64,000 nt of DNA from Ilyomonas sp965219515 (GTDB lineage: Bacteria > Bacteroidota > Bacteroidia > Chitinophagales > Chitinophagaceae). This document shows positions 8,654 to 19,000 of this stretch, piece by piece. The translations under genes and the position numbers were made by a program. The DNA lies in NCBI GenBank assembly GCA_965219515.1, contig OZ244776.1, positions 2,604,001-2,668,000 of the forward strand, read 5' to 3'. The notes under the pieces were generated by a model that did not search any database, was not told the origin of the DNA, and worked only from the letters and a program-made list of their open reading frames with translations. Within the stretch, counting starts at the first letter, position 1. Each line of letters starts with the position of its first letter.

Positions 8654-10150
8654 ATGGCAAACCTTCGTATATCCCCCATTGACATTAACAAAGAAGAATT
8701 TAAGAAAATAGGCTATCAGCTCATAGATTCAATTGCCGGTTTTTTAGACGGCATTGCAGAAAAGCCCGTTACAACCGGAGAATCGCCCAAACAGTTGCAG
8801 GCGGTTCTTGGCAATGCATCGCTGCCGGAAAATGGTTTGCCTGCGGAGGAATTGTTTACCAACGTAACAAACTTATTGTTCAATCATTCTCTGCTGAACG
8901 GACATCCGAAATTTTTTGGATACATCACGTCTTCACCGGCGCCCATAGGCGCATTGGCAGATTTGTTGGCAGCTTCCGTAAACCCGAATGTTGGTGCTAA
9001 CATACTAAGCCCGATGGCAACTGAGATTGAAAAGCAAACGGTGCAATGGCTGGCAGAGTTAATCGGCGTCAGTTCTTCTTATGGCGGCATACTGGTAAGC
9101 GGCGGCAATATGGCAAATTTTACCGCATTTCTTGCGGCAAGAAGCAGCAAGGCGCCGAAAAGCATAAAAGAAGACGGCATTGCAAACGCTTCGCAAAAAC
9201 TGGTGGTTTATTGCCCGAAAACCACGCATACATGGATAGAAAAAGCGGCGGTTTTGTTTGGCATCGGCACAAAAGCAATTCGCTGGATACAAACTGATGC
9301 CGATAATAAAATGGACAATCACGCACTGGAACAAACTATACAATACGATATTCAAAACGGTTATACACCACTGATGGCAATTGGCACCGCAGGAGATGTA
9401 AGCACCGGCGCGGTAGATGATCTGAAAGGCATTGCCGCCATTTGCAGACATTATGATTTATGGTTTCATGTTGATGGCGCGTATGGCATTCCGGCTGCTG
9501 TTGTACCTGCCCTTAAAACATTGTTTACCGGTATTGAAGAAGCCGATTCCATTGCGCTCGATCCGCACAAGTGGCTCTACAGTCCGCTGGAAGCAGGTTG
9601 CACGCTGGTAAAAAATCCAAACCATTTACTTGAAACATATAGCTCGCATCCGGTTTATTATAACTTCGGCAGCGGCAATACCGATGAACCTTCTACCCTG
9701 AATTATTACGAGTATGGCTTGCAAAATTCGCGCGGCTTCCGGGCGTTGAAAGTATGGATGGCGCTGCAACAGGTTGGCAGAAGCGGTTACGAAAAAATGA
9801 TTGGCGATGATATAGAGCTGGCAAAACTGCTATTCGGATTGGCCGACAATCACGCAGAACTGGAAGCCATTACGCAACATCTCAGCATCACCACATTCAG
9901 ATATGTTCCGTTACACAATGAAAGCATTGAAAACAATGAAGCGTATGTAAACAAACTAAACGAAACGTTACTAAACCAATTGCAGCAACAGGGAGAAGTT
10001 TTTTTATCGAATGCGGTAGTGAATGAAAAATATTGCTTGCGATGCTGCATTGTTAATTTCAGAACCTCAGCAAAAGACATTCAGGAAACCATAGACATTG
10101 TGGTAAAAGAAGGCAGGAAAATACATCAGCACCTGATAGTATCATTCTGA
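8654..10150 (+). CDS. Group II PLP-dependent decarboxylase (aromatic L-amino acid decarboxylase-like)
   Basis: A 498-residue cytoplasmic enzyme of the length of plant and bacterial aromatic amino acid decarboxylases. Family marks are HPKFFGYITSSP (84-95), the SGGNMANFTA phosphate-binding region (149-158), H192 stacking on the cofactor, FHVDGAYG (D274), and LDPHKWLY with Schiff-base lysine K306. It would convert an aromatic amino acid (Trp, Tyr, Phe or DOPA) to its amine and CO2; the exact substrate cannot be read. A role in aldehyde synthesis, as in some plant homologues, is a less likely option. It appears monocistronic. Confidence 0.85.
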   Translation: MANLRISPIDINKEEFKKIGYQLIDSIAGFLDGIAEKPVTTGESPKQLQAVLGNASLPENGLPAEELFTNVTNLLFNHSLLNGHPKFFGYITSSPAPIGALADLLAASVNPNVGANILSPMATEIEKQTVQWLAELIGVSSSYGGILVSGGNMANFTAFLAARSSKAPKSIKEDGIANASQKLVVYCPKTTHTWIEKAAVLFGIGTKAIRWIQTDADNKMDNHALEQTIQYDIQNGYTPLMAIGTAGDVSTGAVDDLKGIAAICRHYDLWFHVDGAYGIPAAVVPALKTLFTGIEEADSIALDPHKWLYSPLEAGCTLVKNPNHLLETYSSHPVYYNFGSGNTDEPSTLNYYEYGLQNSRGFRALKVWMALQQVGRSGYEKMIGDDIELAKLLFGLADNHAELEAITQHLSITTFRYVPLHNESIENNEAYVNKLNETLLNQLQQQGEVFLSNAVVNEKYCLRCCIVNFRTSAKDIQETIDIVVKEGRKIHQHLIVSF

Positions 10151-10391
10151 TACCAACGCAATAAGAACGGGTTGTCAAACAGGTTGCCGAAGTAATAATC
10201 ATTAGCTGTAATTCAATACCAGCAAGGGTTTCAATCTTTAAGCCGGCTTTTTTTCATGATAAACAAGACGCTGACTTATGGTTTAGATTGATGAACTTTG
10301 TAGTAAATCCCATCAGTTGCCTTTTCACAATGATTATGCTGCCTGTAACAAACTCTTCTTCCGTTCGTTTTTGCGCTACACAAATCTCATC

Positions 10392-11561
10392 ATGGCCATC
10401 ACATTTCAACGAAATATCTGGATAGATTATCTGCGCTCATTTGTTACCGTTTTGGTAGTGGCACATCACGCATCGCTTGCTTACACAACTTTTGCCTACT
10501 TCGATAAAGATATTTACATCAATTCTACCGCGCCTGTAGTTGATAATGCAAGATGGATTGGCATGGATATTTTTGAAAATTTCAATGATATCTTTTTTAT
10601 GTCGCTTATGTATTTCATCAGCGGTTTGTTTGTTTATAATGCAATCGTAAAAAAAGGAACAATGCATTTTTTGTCTGACAGAAGCAAGCGGCTCGGGCTG
10701 CCTTTTTTGATCGCCGTAACTTTCATTATTCCCATTGCATACGTTCCGTCTTTTTACCTGGCGCATCATCAGTTTACTGTGGCTGGTTTCATTACTGATT
10801 ATCTTTTTACTCAGCAGTGGCCGGTTGGGCCACCCTGGTTTATCTGGCTGCTATTGTTGTTTAACCTTATCGCAGCATTCATTCCGGTTACATTTTACAA
10901 AACAGTTTTTCATGTTATCAGTAACATGGCTAAAAAACCGCTTCTGTTTGTTTTTATTTGTTTTGCCTTTGCTTGTCTTGCATTTATACCCATAAGTCTC
11001 GCCGTTGGTCAATATACGTGGACAGGATTTGGTCCATTCGATTTTCAGGTTAACCGCTTTTTCCTTTACCTGTTATTTTTTCTTTTTGGCGTTTGTTTGG
11101 GAAGCGGCGATTGGGAACATGCGTTGTTTGTCAACAAAAGGTTACTTGCTATCCGATGGCAGTTTTGGGCACTGCTTTGTATAATCAGTTATCTCCTGGT
11201 AGAATGGGCAACTTTTTATGGGGCAGATTTATTACAGCTTTTTCATGTAAGCGCAACCGGAGCGTGGTTTATTTTCGATTTATGTTTTGTGGCAAGCTGC
11301 CTCAGCAGCAGCTTTGCATTTATTGCCTTCTTCAATTCGAAAACAAAACATCAACATCCCGGCTGGAGCAGTCTTTCTGCCAATGCGTATGGCATTTACC
11401 TAATTCACTATGTTTTTGTTACATGGCTTCAGTTTGCGTTACTCAATAATACAATTCCCCTTATTTTTAAATTTCTGATTGTGTTTTTCGGATCGCTTAT
11501 GCTTAGCTGGCTTTTTATAAATCAAATAAGAAAATACAAGGCAATAAAAAACCTGATCTGA
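10392..11561 (+). CDS. Acyltransferase family 3 integral membrane protein
   Basis: A 389-residue multi-span membrane protein, starting at the ATG at 10392 (MAITFQRNIWIDYLRSFVTV). The N-terminal WIDYLRSFVTVLVVAHHA segment, with its D-Y-L-R and paired histidines, is the signature of the acyltransferase-3 (OafA/NolL/MdoC) family. About ten hydrophobic helices follow. These enzymes move acyl groups, often acetyl or succinyl, from the cytoplasmic side to sugars of envelope glycans. The acceptor here is unknown. The ORF could be extended to 10317, but that adds residues unlike the family. Confidence 0.8.
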   Translation: MAITFQRNIWIDYLRSFVTVLVVAHHASLAYTTFAYFDKDIYINSTAPVVDNARWIGMDIFENFNDIFFMSLMYFISGLFVYNAIVKKGTMHFLSDRSKRLGLPFLIAVTFIIPIAYVPSFYLAHHQFTVAGFITDYLFTQQWPVGPPWFIWLLLLFNLIAAFIPVTFYKTVFHVISNMAKKPLLFVFICFAFACLAFIPISLAVGQYTWTGFGPFDFQVNRFFLYLLFFLFGVCLGSGDWEHALFVNKRLLAIRWQFWALLCIISYLLVEWATFYGADLLQLFHVSATGAWFIFDLCFVASCLSSSFAFIAFFNSKTKHQHPGWSSLSANAYGIYLIHYVFVTWLQFALLNNTIPLIFKFLIVFFGSLMLSWLFINQIRKYKAIKNLI

Positions 11562-11653
11562 TGAATTTAAAAAAGCTAAGAGATTCTTGTGAAGAGATAT
11601 TAAATTTTCGGCAAAGCCAATAAAAGAAACGAGATTGCTAAACGAAACCTGTT

Positions 11654-12442
11654 TTACAGGTTGCTGGTAACGCTTATCTGCTGTGGCGAAGAAATAATTT
11701 TGGTTCCTACTTTTTTGCGGTAGTTTTTAAACATGCTCTGCCATTGAATTTTTAAAACGCCTAAAATGCCTTCTTTTAAAATGCCCTTCGACATTTTACT
11801 GACGCCAAATTTCCGGTCGCGAAACACGATGGCAACTTCAGCGATACGAAAACCAAGTTTCCAGGCGGCAAATTTCATCTCAACCTGAAAGGCGTAACCC
11901 ACAAATTTTATCTCGTCGAAATTAATGGTGTCAATTACTTTTCTGGTGTAGCAAACAAAGCCTGCTGTTGGGTCGTTTACTGGCATCCAGGTAATAAGTT
12001 TGGTATATAATGCGCCGCCTCTTGAATAAATATGACGCGATAGCGGCCAATTTTCTATCCTGCCGTTTTTTACGTAGCGACTGCCAATGGCAACATCGGC
12101 GCCGGTGCGGCAGGCGGTATATAATCTGTCTAAATCTTTTACATCGTGCGAGAAATCGGCATCCATTTCAAAAATGTAATCGTAGCCGTTTGCCAGTGCC
12201 CATCTGAAGCCGTGAATGTATGCCGTACCCAAGCCCAGCTTGCCTTTGCGCTCTTCCAGAAACAGGCAGGCTTCATGCTGAACCATCAGGCTTTTTACAA
12301 TCTGAGCCGTACCATCGGGCGAGCCATCATCAATCACCAATACATGAAAATGCTGCTGTAAAGAAAACACGGCTGCAAGAATGGCGGCAATGTTATCCTT
12401 CTCATTGTAAGTAGGAATAATAATGAGTTTCTTTACAGTCAA
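11654..12442 (-). CDS. Polyprenol-phosphate mannosyltransferase-like glycosyltransferase (GT2)
   Basis: A 262-residue GT2 enzyme without membrane anchor, as in single-domain dolichol-phosphate mannose synthases. It shows KLIIIPTYNEKDNI at the N-terminus, VIDDGSPDGT (nucleotide binding), EMDADFSHD (the metal-binding D-x-D) and GSRYVKNG. It probably transfers a hexose from a nucleotide sugar to undecaprenyl phosphate on the cytoplasmic membrane face, supplying lipid-linked sugar for envelope or protein glycosylation. The mannose donor is inferred from family similarity only. Confidence 0.85.
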   Translation of the reverse strand: MTVKKLIIIPTYNEKDNIAAILAAVFSLQQHFHVLVIDDGSPDGTAQIVKSLMVQHEACLFLEERKGKLGLGTAYIHGFRWALANGYDYIFEMDADFSHDVKDLDRLYTACRTGADVAIGSRYVKNGRIENWPLSRHIYSRGGALYTKLITWMPVNDPTAGFVCYTRKVIDTINFDEIKFVGYAFQVEMKFAAWKLGFRIAEVAIVFRDRKFGVSKMSKGILKEGILGVLKIQWQSMFKNYRKKVGTKIISSPQQISVTSNL

Positions 12443-12517
12443 AGCAACAAAAGTTTAATAAAGCAAAATACAATTAAAAAAAACGCGAACAGAAATTGTT
12501 GACCGAAATAATTTTCT

Positions 12518-13288
12518 TTATAGTTTTTTTAGCAATGTTCGGTTTACAATTTCGGTTAGCTTTTGTTTGGTGTGCAAGGTAAATTCACCGCGCATCACCC
12601 AGTCGTAATATTGCGGTTCGGTTTTCATCACTTCAGTAATGGCTTTTCCTTTGTGCTTGCCGAAGTTATAGGTTTCCACACCGTTTATGCGAATCAAACG
12701 CCGCGAGAAATCTATGGTATCATCTTCCCCGCATATTTTGCAAATGGTTTCTGTAGTGTTGCCCAAAACCGGGTAACGTTCTATCTGCGCTTCCAATATT
12801 TCATACGTGGCAGTCGCATCTGCTTCGGCGCCATGCGCACCTATCAGTTCTTTCTGGCAGTAAAACTTATATGCCGCGCTTAATGTACGCTGTTCCATCT
12901 GATGAAAAATTTTCTGTACATCAATCAGCTTTCTGCCTTCCATACTGAACGATAAATTGCAGCGTAAAAATTCTTCTATCAGCATGGGAATATCAAAGCG
13001 GTTGCTGTTGTAGCCGCCAATATCGCAGCCATCTAAAAACTGCTTTACCTCATTGGCAATTTGTTTGAATGCAGGCGCATTCGCCACCATGTCATCGGTT
13101 ATGCCGTGAATGTCTGTTACGCTTTGCGGAATGGGCATTTGCGGGTTTACCAGTTTGCGCTTTATTTGTCTTGTAGCATTGGGCAGAATTTTAATGATGG
13201 CAATCTCCACAATCTTATCGGTAACCAGGTTGATGCCCGTGGTTTCAAGATCAATAAAAGCAACAGGTCGCTGCAGCAATAATTTCAT
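12518..13288 (-). CDS. DEDDh 3'-5' exonuclease with C-terminal DUF3820-like domain
   Basis: A 256-residue protein. The exonuclease domain (8-170) has ExoI FIDLETTGIN (D13, E15), ExoII around GGYNSNRFDIPML, and ExoIII HGAEADATATYEIL with the His and Asp of the DEDDh class, resembling the DNA polymerase III epsilon proofreading subunit. A short cysteine pair (CKICGED) precedes a C-terminal region with the FGKHKGKAI...PQYYDWVMRG motif typical of DUF3820. It probably trims single-stranded DNA or RNA in repair. It lies downstream of no operon partner on this strand. Confidence 0.85.
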   Translation of the reverse strand: MKLLLQRPVAFIDLETTGINLVTDKIVEIAIIKILPNATRQIKRKLVNPQMPIPQSVTDIHGITDDMVANAPAFKQIANEVKQFLDGCDIGGYNSNRFDIPMLIEEFLRCNLSFSMEGRKLIDVQKIFHQMEQRTLSAAYKFYCQKELIGAHGAEADATATYEILEAQIERYPVLGNTTETICKICGEDDTIDFSRRLIRINGVETYNFGKHKGKAITEVMKTEPQYYDWVMRGEFTLHTKQKLTEIVNRTLLKKL

Positions 13289-13355
13289 GAATGGAAACTT
13301 TTTTGGGAGTGCGAAAATAGGAGAATTAATATTTAGATGTGGAGTATAGATATGG

Positions 13356-13450
13356 CTGTTAAGAACTCACACACTTTTTTCATCATACCCGATAATTGAA
13401 ACTTTATCACTGATTGAGATTCGGACTATTAAGAACTTATACATTTTTTT
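13356..13450. repeat. Two 25-bp imperfect direct repeats 70 bp apart
   Basis: Copies at 13356-13380 and 13426-13450 share CT(G/A)TTAAGAACT(C/T)A(C/T)ACA(C/T)TTTTTT, with four differences that are all transitions. They lie between the exonuclease start and the 3' end of the polysaccharide locus. Origin is unknown; they could be a duplicated upstream control region or slippage remains. Confidence 0.6.
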
Positions 13451-13461
13451 ATCAAAAGAAA

Positions 13462-13481
13462 AAGGTTGCTTTCACAACCTT
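13462..13481 (-). terminator. Terminator at the end of the susC-susD-LamG operon
   Basis: Stem AAGGTTG/CAACCTT with a 6-base loop and, on the minus strand, a following T-rich tract. It lies 26 bases past the LamG lipoprotein stop, consistent with the end of a susC-susD-lipoprotein transcript. Confidence 0.7.
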
Positions 13482-13506
13482 CTTTAAAACGTAATTTAAA
13501 TAAACA

Positions 13507-14439
13507 TCATCTGCCCTGTCTTTCCAATTGATACAAAGCATTGGCTTCCTGGCTGCTGATGGCTTTATCATAAATTCTGAATTCATCCAATTTACCGGTA
13601 TAATTCAGCATCCACACTTCAAGACCATTGTAAGGCGTGCCCAAATGATTTTGGTACCCTCCAATTACAAAAGCATTGGCATCTTTAAAAGCAACAGTAC
13701 CCAATGGCACACCGGTTGCCGCATCGCCGGAAGATTTCCGGTCAACTACATCTGTATTATCGCCGGTGCCGTTTGGGTCATCAGGCAAATTGAACTTAGA
13801 ACCATTGATGTACATCTGCAGTTTTGATGTAGCTTCATCATACGTATAAACAACATGCCGCCATGCTCCGTACATATCATCGGGGCGAAATGCAAGCGGC
13901 GGATCAATCCATTGCTCAGTGTTGGCAACCGGCGGGGTTGTGTTTTTTTCAAAATGCAATTTAATCTGCATCTTATTACTCGTACCGGTATTGCCTTCTA
14001 TTATAGAAAAGAAGTTTCCCCAGAAAGAACCATCTTCTTTCGACAAGGAAAATACGCCCTGTGCGCCACCATCGTGCTTTTGTGTATTGAGCCAGAAAGC
14101 AACCGTGAAGCTGGTTAAATTGGCCACCGCTCCGGGGTTAGCATAGGATATAAATCCATCCGTTGAACCCTGATAAGCTTCGCCTTTTCTGCCTGCAACA
14201 AAAGAAGTGTTCCCGTTTGTTTTGCCACCCGTTAAAGTGCCTTTCGCATCATCTATTGTTCCGTCAAAACTAAGATGAACCATAAGATTGCCTGCTTCAA
14301 TGTCATCAGAGTTGGTAAAATCGCCGATCGGCGGCGGATCGCCCACTTTATAATCATCATCGTTCTGCACTTTTGTACAAGCCGTTGCCATCAGGAGCAA
14401 CATCATCACTGCGTATTTCATATTTTTTTTCATAAACAA
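13507..14439 (-). CDS. LamG-like (concanavalin-type) surface lipoprotein of the polysaccharide locus
   Basis: A 310-residue lipoprotein: a short basic start, hydrophobic stretch and lipobox LLLMATAC with Cys at about residue 21. The mature part begins with an acidic linker (DDDYKVGDPPPIGD) that may act as an outer-membrane export signal. The domain from about 50 to 300 has LamG/laminin-like jellyroll marks: MVHLSFDGTIDDAKG, FTVAFWLNTQKHDGG, WRHVVYTYDEATSKLQMYINGS, and KLDEFRIYDKAISSQEANALY. Its place right behind susD, in the position usual for surface glycan-binding proteins, suggests a carbohydrate-binding role. No catalytic residues were recognised. The start may be the second Met at 14433. 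Confidence 0.8.
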   Translation of the reverse strand: MFMKKNMKYAVMMLLLMATACTKVQNDDDYKVGDPPPIGDFTNSDDIEAGNLMVHLSFDGTIDDAKGTLTGGKTNGNTSFVAGRKGEAYQGSTDGFISYANPGAVANLTSFTVAFWLNTQKHDGGAQGVFSLSKEDGSFWGNFFSIIEGNTGTSNKMQIKLHFEKNTTPPVANTEQWIDPPLAFRPDDMYGAWRHVVYTYDEATSKLQMYINGSKFNLPDDPNGTGDNTDVVDRKSSGDAATGVPLGTVAFKDANAFVIGGYQNHLGTPYNGLEVWMLNYTGKLDEFRIYDKAISSQEANALYQLERQGR

Positions 14440-14451
14440 AAGAATTAAATT

Positions 14452-16008
14452 TTAATAGCCATTGTTTTGTATCAGTCTGCCACCGCTTAAATCTATTTGC
14501 GCCTGTGGTATAGGAAACACTTCGTTTTTACCATCTGTAAATGCTTTTCCCTGTGCCCGTAATATTGCGCCGGCGCGTCCTTGCCGAACCAAATCGAAGA
14601 AGCGGTCCTGCTCCATTGCCAGTTCTACTCTTCTTTCTTTCCAAATGTCGTCAATGGTAGCTGTCGTGGTGGTTAAACCGGCGCGGGTGCGAATCTGCTG
14701 CAGATCAGTTAGCGCCTGCCCCGTATTACCTGATTGCGCAGCCGCTTCTGCATTAATTAATAATACTTCTGCATACCGCATTAACCGAATATTCTTTGGT
14801 TTTTTGTCTTTGTTATTACTCGTTTGTTCAGACTCTGCAATGGGGCTGTGATAAGCTTTATAGCTGTAACGTTGGTTCTCTACCGAATCCTGAGAAGGGA
14901 TACGGAAACCATCCCACAGAACTGTTCCGGCGCTGACAGCAGGCGGAGCCGCCGTTGGATTGATAAAGATAATGGTTCCGTTTCTGCGCGTAGAATCGCT
15001 GGGTTCATAGGCATTTGCGAGGTCTTGAGTCGGGTTGTTAAATCCGAATCCCAAATCGTTCCAGCCACCTTTGGAGCGTGCGCCTTGCCCGTTACTGAAT
15101 AAAGGGCTGACAGCATCTTCCTTTGCATTCACACCGGTTTCTACTTCAAAGATAGATTCTGTGTTGTTATTTCCGCCAACACCGTCCTGCGGATGCTCTC
15201 TGAAAATAACGCCGTAATAAGGATACGGCACCAGCGAATATTTGTTGGATTGTATTACCGCGAGAGATAAATCGTATGCCTTCTGATATTCTTTTTGATA
15301 CAAATACACTTTAGCCAAAAAGCTTTGCGCAGCACCTTTGGTAGCTCTGCCTATTTCGCTGTTGGCGTCTCCCTTTTCGGGTAAATGGTCAACCGCATAC
15401 TGAAAGTCTTCTGTGATAACCTGGTAAATTTCTTTCTGACTGGCTCTGGTTTGAAACGAATCGCTGTTAAACTCAGATGCCTCAGGTGTTCTTGTAATTT
15501 TAGGAACGCCGCCGAACAAACGCACAAGATTGAAGTAATATAAACCGCGAATGAATCTGGTTTCCCCAATTAAACGGTTTCTGGTGGTAGAATCAAATGT
15601 GGCCGCATTCAACTGGTCTATGGCTCGGTTGGCTTTTGAAATACCCTGGTAATACCCCTGCCATAAATTATTAAATACAAAATCATTGGCGTTTACCGTA
15701 AAATCATCAATTGAACCAAAGTCAACCTGACCATCGCTCGGCGTACTGCCTTTGTCGCCGTCATCAGAAGCAAGTTCGGTAGCAAGCACATACAAGAAAC
15801 CAACTGTTGTTGGTCCAAAACCACCTAAGTATAATGTGTTATAAACGCCGGTTACTAAGTTTCGCGCCGCATTCGGATCAACCAAAACCTGCTCTTCGGT
15901 AAGCTGTCCCTGCGGGTTAATATCCAGAAATTTTTTACTGCAGCCAAACGTTGCTATCATAGCTGATAGAACAACAATAGAAAAAACAACTTTATATTTT
16001 TGATACAT
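14452..16008 (-). CDS. SusD/RagB family nutrient-binding outer membrane lipoprotein
   Basis: A 518-residue lipoprotein (AMIATFGC lipobox, followed by SKKFLDINPQGQLTEEQ, a common SusD start). The fold markers include tetratricopeptide-like helices with ARNLVTGVYNTLY and FIRGLYYFNLVRLFGGVP, and the C-terminal IWKERRVELAMEQDRFFDLVRQG segment. SusD proteins cap the SusC barrel at the cell surface and deliver oligosaccharides to it. It lies 22 bases downstream of susC, so the pair is co-transcribed. Ligand inferred from neighbours: beta-mannan-type oligosaccharides. Confidence 0.95.
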   Translation of the reverse strand: MYQKYKVVFSIVVLSAMIATFGCSKKFLDINPQGQLTEEQVLVDPNAARNLVTGVYNTLYLGGFGPTTVGFLYVLATELASDDGDKGSTPSDGQVDFGSIDDFTVNANDFVFNNLWQGYYQGISKANRAIDQLNAATFDSTTRNRLIGETRFIRGLYYFNLVRLFGGVPKITRTPEASEFNSDSFQTRASQKEIYQVITEDFQYAVDHLPEKGDANSEIGRATKGAAQSFLAKVYLYQKEYQKAYDLSLAVIQSNKYSLVPYPYYGVIFREHPQDGVGGNNNTESIFEVETGVNAKEDAVSPLFSNGQGARSKGGWNDLGFGFNNPTQDLANAYEPSDSTRRNGTIIFINPTAAPPAVSAGTVLWDGFRIPSQDSVENQRYSYKAYHSPIAESEQTSNNKDKKPKNIRLMRYAEVLLINAEAAAQSGNTGQALTDLQQIRTRAGLTTTTATIDDIWKERRVELAMEQDRFFDLVRQGRAGAILRAQGKAFTDGKNEVFPIPQAQIDLSGGRLIQNNGY

Positions 16009-16030
16009 GATAATCGTTATTTACGATGGA

Positions 16031-19000
16031 TTAAAAACCTACATTAACACCAAATGCAAATGTTCTGGTTGTAGGGTATGCCCTTGTTTCGATACCTGAA
16101 TTTAGTACGCCTGGGTTGGTGGCATCACTCTGAAAAGGAAGTATTTCCGGTGTAAAGCCTGAATAACCTGTGATTGTCGCCAGGTTTTGAGCGGTTACAT
16201 ATACCCTCAGATTGGTTATCTTGAGATTTTTTAATGCCCCGGCAGGAATGGCATAGCCAATCGTCAGGTTATTGATTCTGTAAAAATCCCCTTTTTCCAA
16301 AAAATAAGTAGAAGCCTGCAACTGGTTCAGGTTAGCTCTCGGTACGCCTGTATTTGTGTTGTTGGGTGTCCACCTGTTTTTGGCAACGCTCGTTTCTATG
16401 TTATCACGAGTATCCGCGCGGGCGGCTTTTTTTCCGTTATAAATTTTACCGCCTGCTGTGCCATACGTGTTAAAGCTTACATCGAATGCCTGAAAACTAA
16501 CACCGCCGTTTAAACCGAAGGTAATTTTGGGTTGATAAGAACCGCTAAAAGCCCTGTCATCTGCTGTAATTGCTCCGTCGGGTTTTCCGTCTGGTCCGCT
16601 GATATCTTTATAACGCAGATCGCCGGGGCGCGCATCTTTCTGAGCCGAACCGGCAATCTCATCCGCATTCTGAAAAATGCCATCGGTCTGCAACAAAAAG
16701 AAGCTGCCGATCGGCTGACCGTTATCAGATTTGGTAACGAAGCCCTGACTGCCGCCAATGTTGCCGCCAAATAAAGCCTGTCCGCCATTTAACCCAATTA
16801 CTTCATTGTGGTTGTAAGCAATGTTGGCATTTATATTATAGCTCCAGTCTTTATTGATGTTATCACTCCAGTTTAAAGAAAATTCAACCCCTTTATTTTC
16901 AAAGGAAGCCGCATTGGTAATATATTGATTGTCCTGATCGCCGAGAATGCCGGGAATGTTCACATAGACAAGCGCATCTTTTGTTTTCTTATGATAAAAA
17001 TCCAGCGTACCGGTTAATTTGTTTCTCAAAAAACCAAAGTCTAATCCAGCATCATACTCATCTGTGATTTCCCATTTTACGTTGCGGTTAGACAGTTGAT
17101 TGAAAGAGATGCCAAGGAACTGATTGCTTGCCTGGTCGAAGAAATATGGCACATTAACCGTTGCCAACGGAAGATAGGTAGAAGTAGGTATCTGATCGTT
17201 CCCAACCTGCCCGTAGCTGCCGCGTAGTTTAAGCGTGGTAAATGTTTTTTGGTTTGCCATAAAATTTTCTCTGGCAATGTTCCAGCCTAAGCCTACAGAC
17301 GGAAAATATCCCCAGCGATTGTCGGAAGAAAAACGCGATGTGCCATCTGCCCGAAACGTAGCGGTCAGGAGATAGCGGCTGTCGAAATTATAATTTAACC
17401 GGCTGATGTATGAATTGCGGCTCCATTTATCGCCCGTATTATCGTTGGTTTGCCCTACCGTTGAGCCTGCGCCTAAATACCACTGATCTTTATTGGCAGG
17501 AACGCCGATTCTTGTTCCGCTCAACGAATTAAACCTGTATTTCTCGGAGGTTGTACCAATCAAAAAATTGATGTTGTGCTTACCAAAAGATTTAATGGCG
17601 GTCAGTGTATTGTCCCAAACCCATTTGGTAGCATCGTTATTGGTAACACCCAGCGAACTGTTTGCTCTTAGCTGGTTGCCGCCATTGGTAATAAATACCG
17701 AGTTGTCGCCTGCATTATCGTATTGATAACCATAATTGATATTTTTATAAAAGTCTAAATCAATTCCATAGCTGCTGCGGAATGTTAACCAGGAAATTGG
17801 TTTTATATCTATTGCAAATGTGCTTTGAAAACGGTTGTCCAAACTTGTATTGTTTGTTTTATCTAAGTCTAATAAAGGGTTACCCACATTATTTGAAATA
17901 GAAGTGTTGCCATATTTGCCATCTATCCCGGCAGGCACATAAGGCGCCGCACGGTAAGCGATATTAAACGCGTTTAAATCTACATCACGCAGGTTGGCGC
18001 GCGAGTAAGAAATAAGAGAAGACAATTTGATGGCTTTTGAAACATTGTATTCATTGTTCGAACGCAGTGTAATGCGGTCGAACCGGTTGGTTTGCACAAT
18101 CCCTTCATCCGTCAAATATCCCGCGCTGAAAAAGTAAGTGGCTTTATCGCTGCCGCCCGAAATAGATATGTTGTGATTTTGCTGAAAGCCTCTTTTCAAT
18201 ATGGCATCAAACCAATCGGTATTACCACCGGCAGCAAGCAAAGCGCTTGTTATGGTGCTATCTCCTGTTCCGTAATAAATGCTGGCTTCGTTAATGTAGT
18301 TGGCATACTGGTTAGGGCCAGCCATGTTCACCAATTTTGTGGCTTCTTTTATACCCACATTGGCATCGTAGGCAATAACCATTTTTCCAGAGCGACCTTT
18401 TTTCGTAGTAATAATTAAAACACCATTTGCCGCGCGCATGCCATAGATAGCTGTAGCGGAAGCATCTTTTAGAATATCAAGCGAAACAATATCTGCAGAG
18501 TTTATGTTCCGGATATCTTCCGTTATTACACCATCTACCACATATAACGGATTTGCACCGCCAAGCATAGTTCCGGTGCCTCTTACCCGCACGATGGGCA
18601 AAGAGTTTGGCTGTCCTGAATTAATAATCTGAACACCGGCCACTCGCCCCTGCACCGCCTGGGTAGCCGTAAGTACCGGCTGCCTTGCCAGTTCGGAGCC
18701 TTTTACGCTGGCAATGGAACCTGTAAGATCGCTCTTTCGCTGTGTGCCATAACCTACTACTACAACTTGTTGCAGATCCTGCCCGGCGCTAATAAGCGCT
18801 ACATTGATATTCGTGTTGTTTCCAACAATTAATTCCTGCGATGTGTATCCGATATAACTAAAAACCAATGTTTCTGTTGAGGCAGCTTCAATGGAAAAAG
18901 TTCCCTGATCGTTGGTTGTTGTACCACGCGTTGTGCCCTTTATCTGCACCGACACACCCGGTAAAGGCGATCCTGCTTCACCTGTAACTTTACCTGTTAT

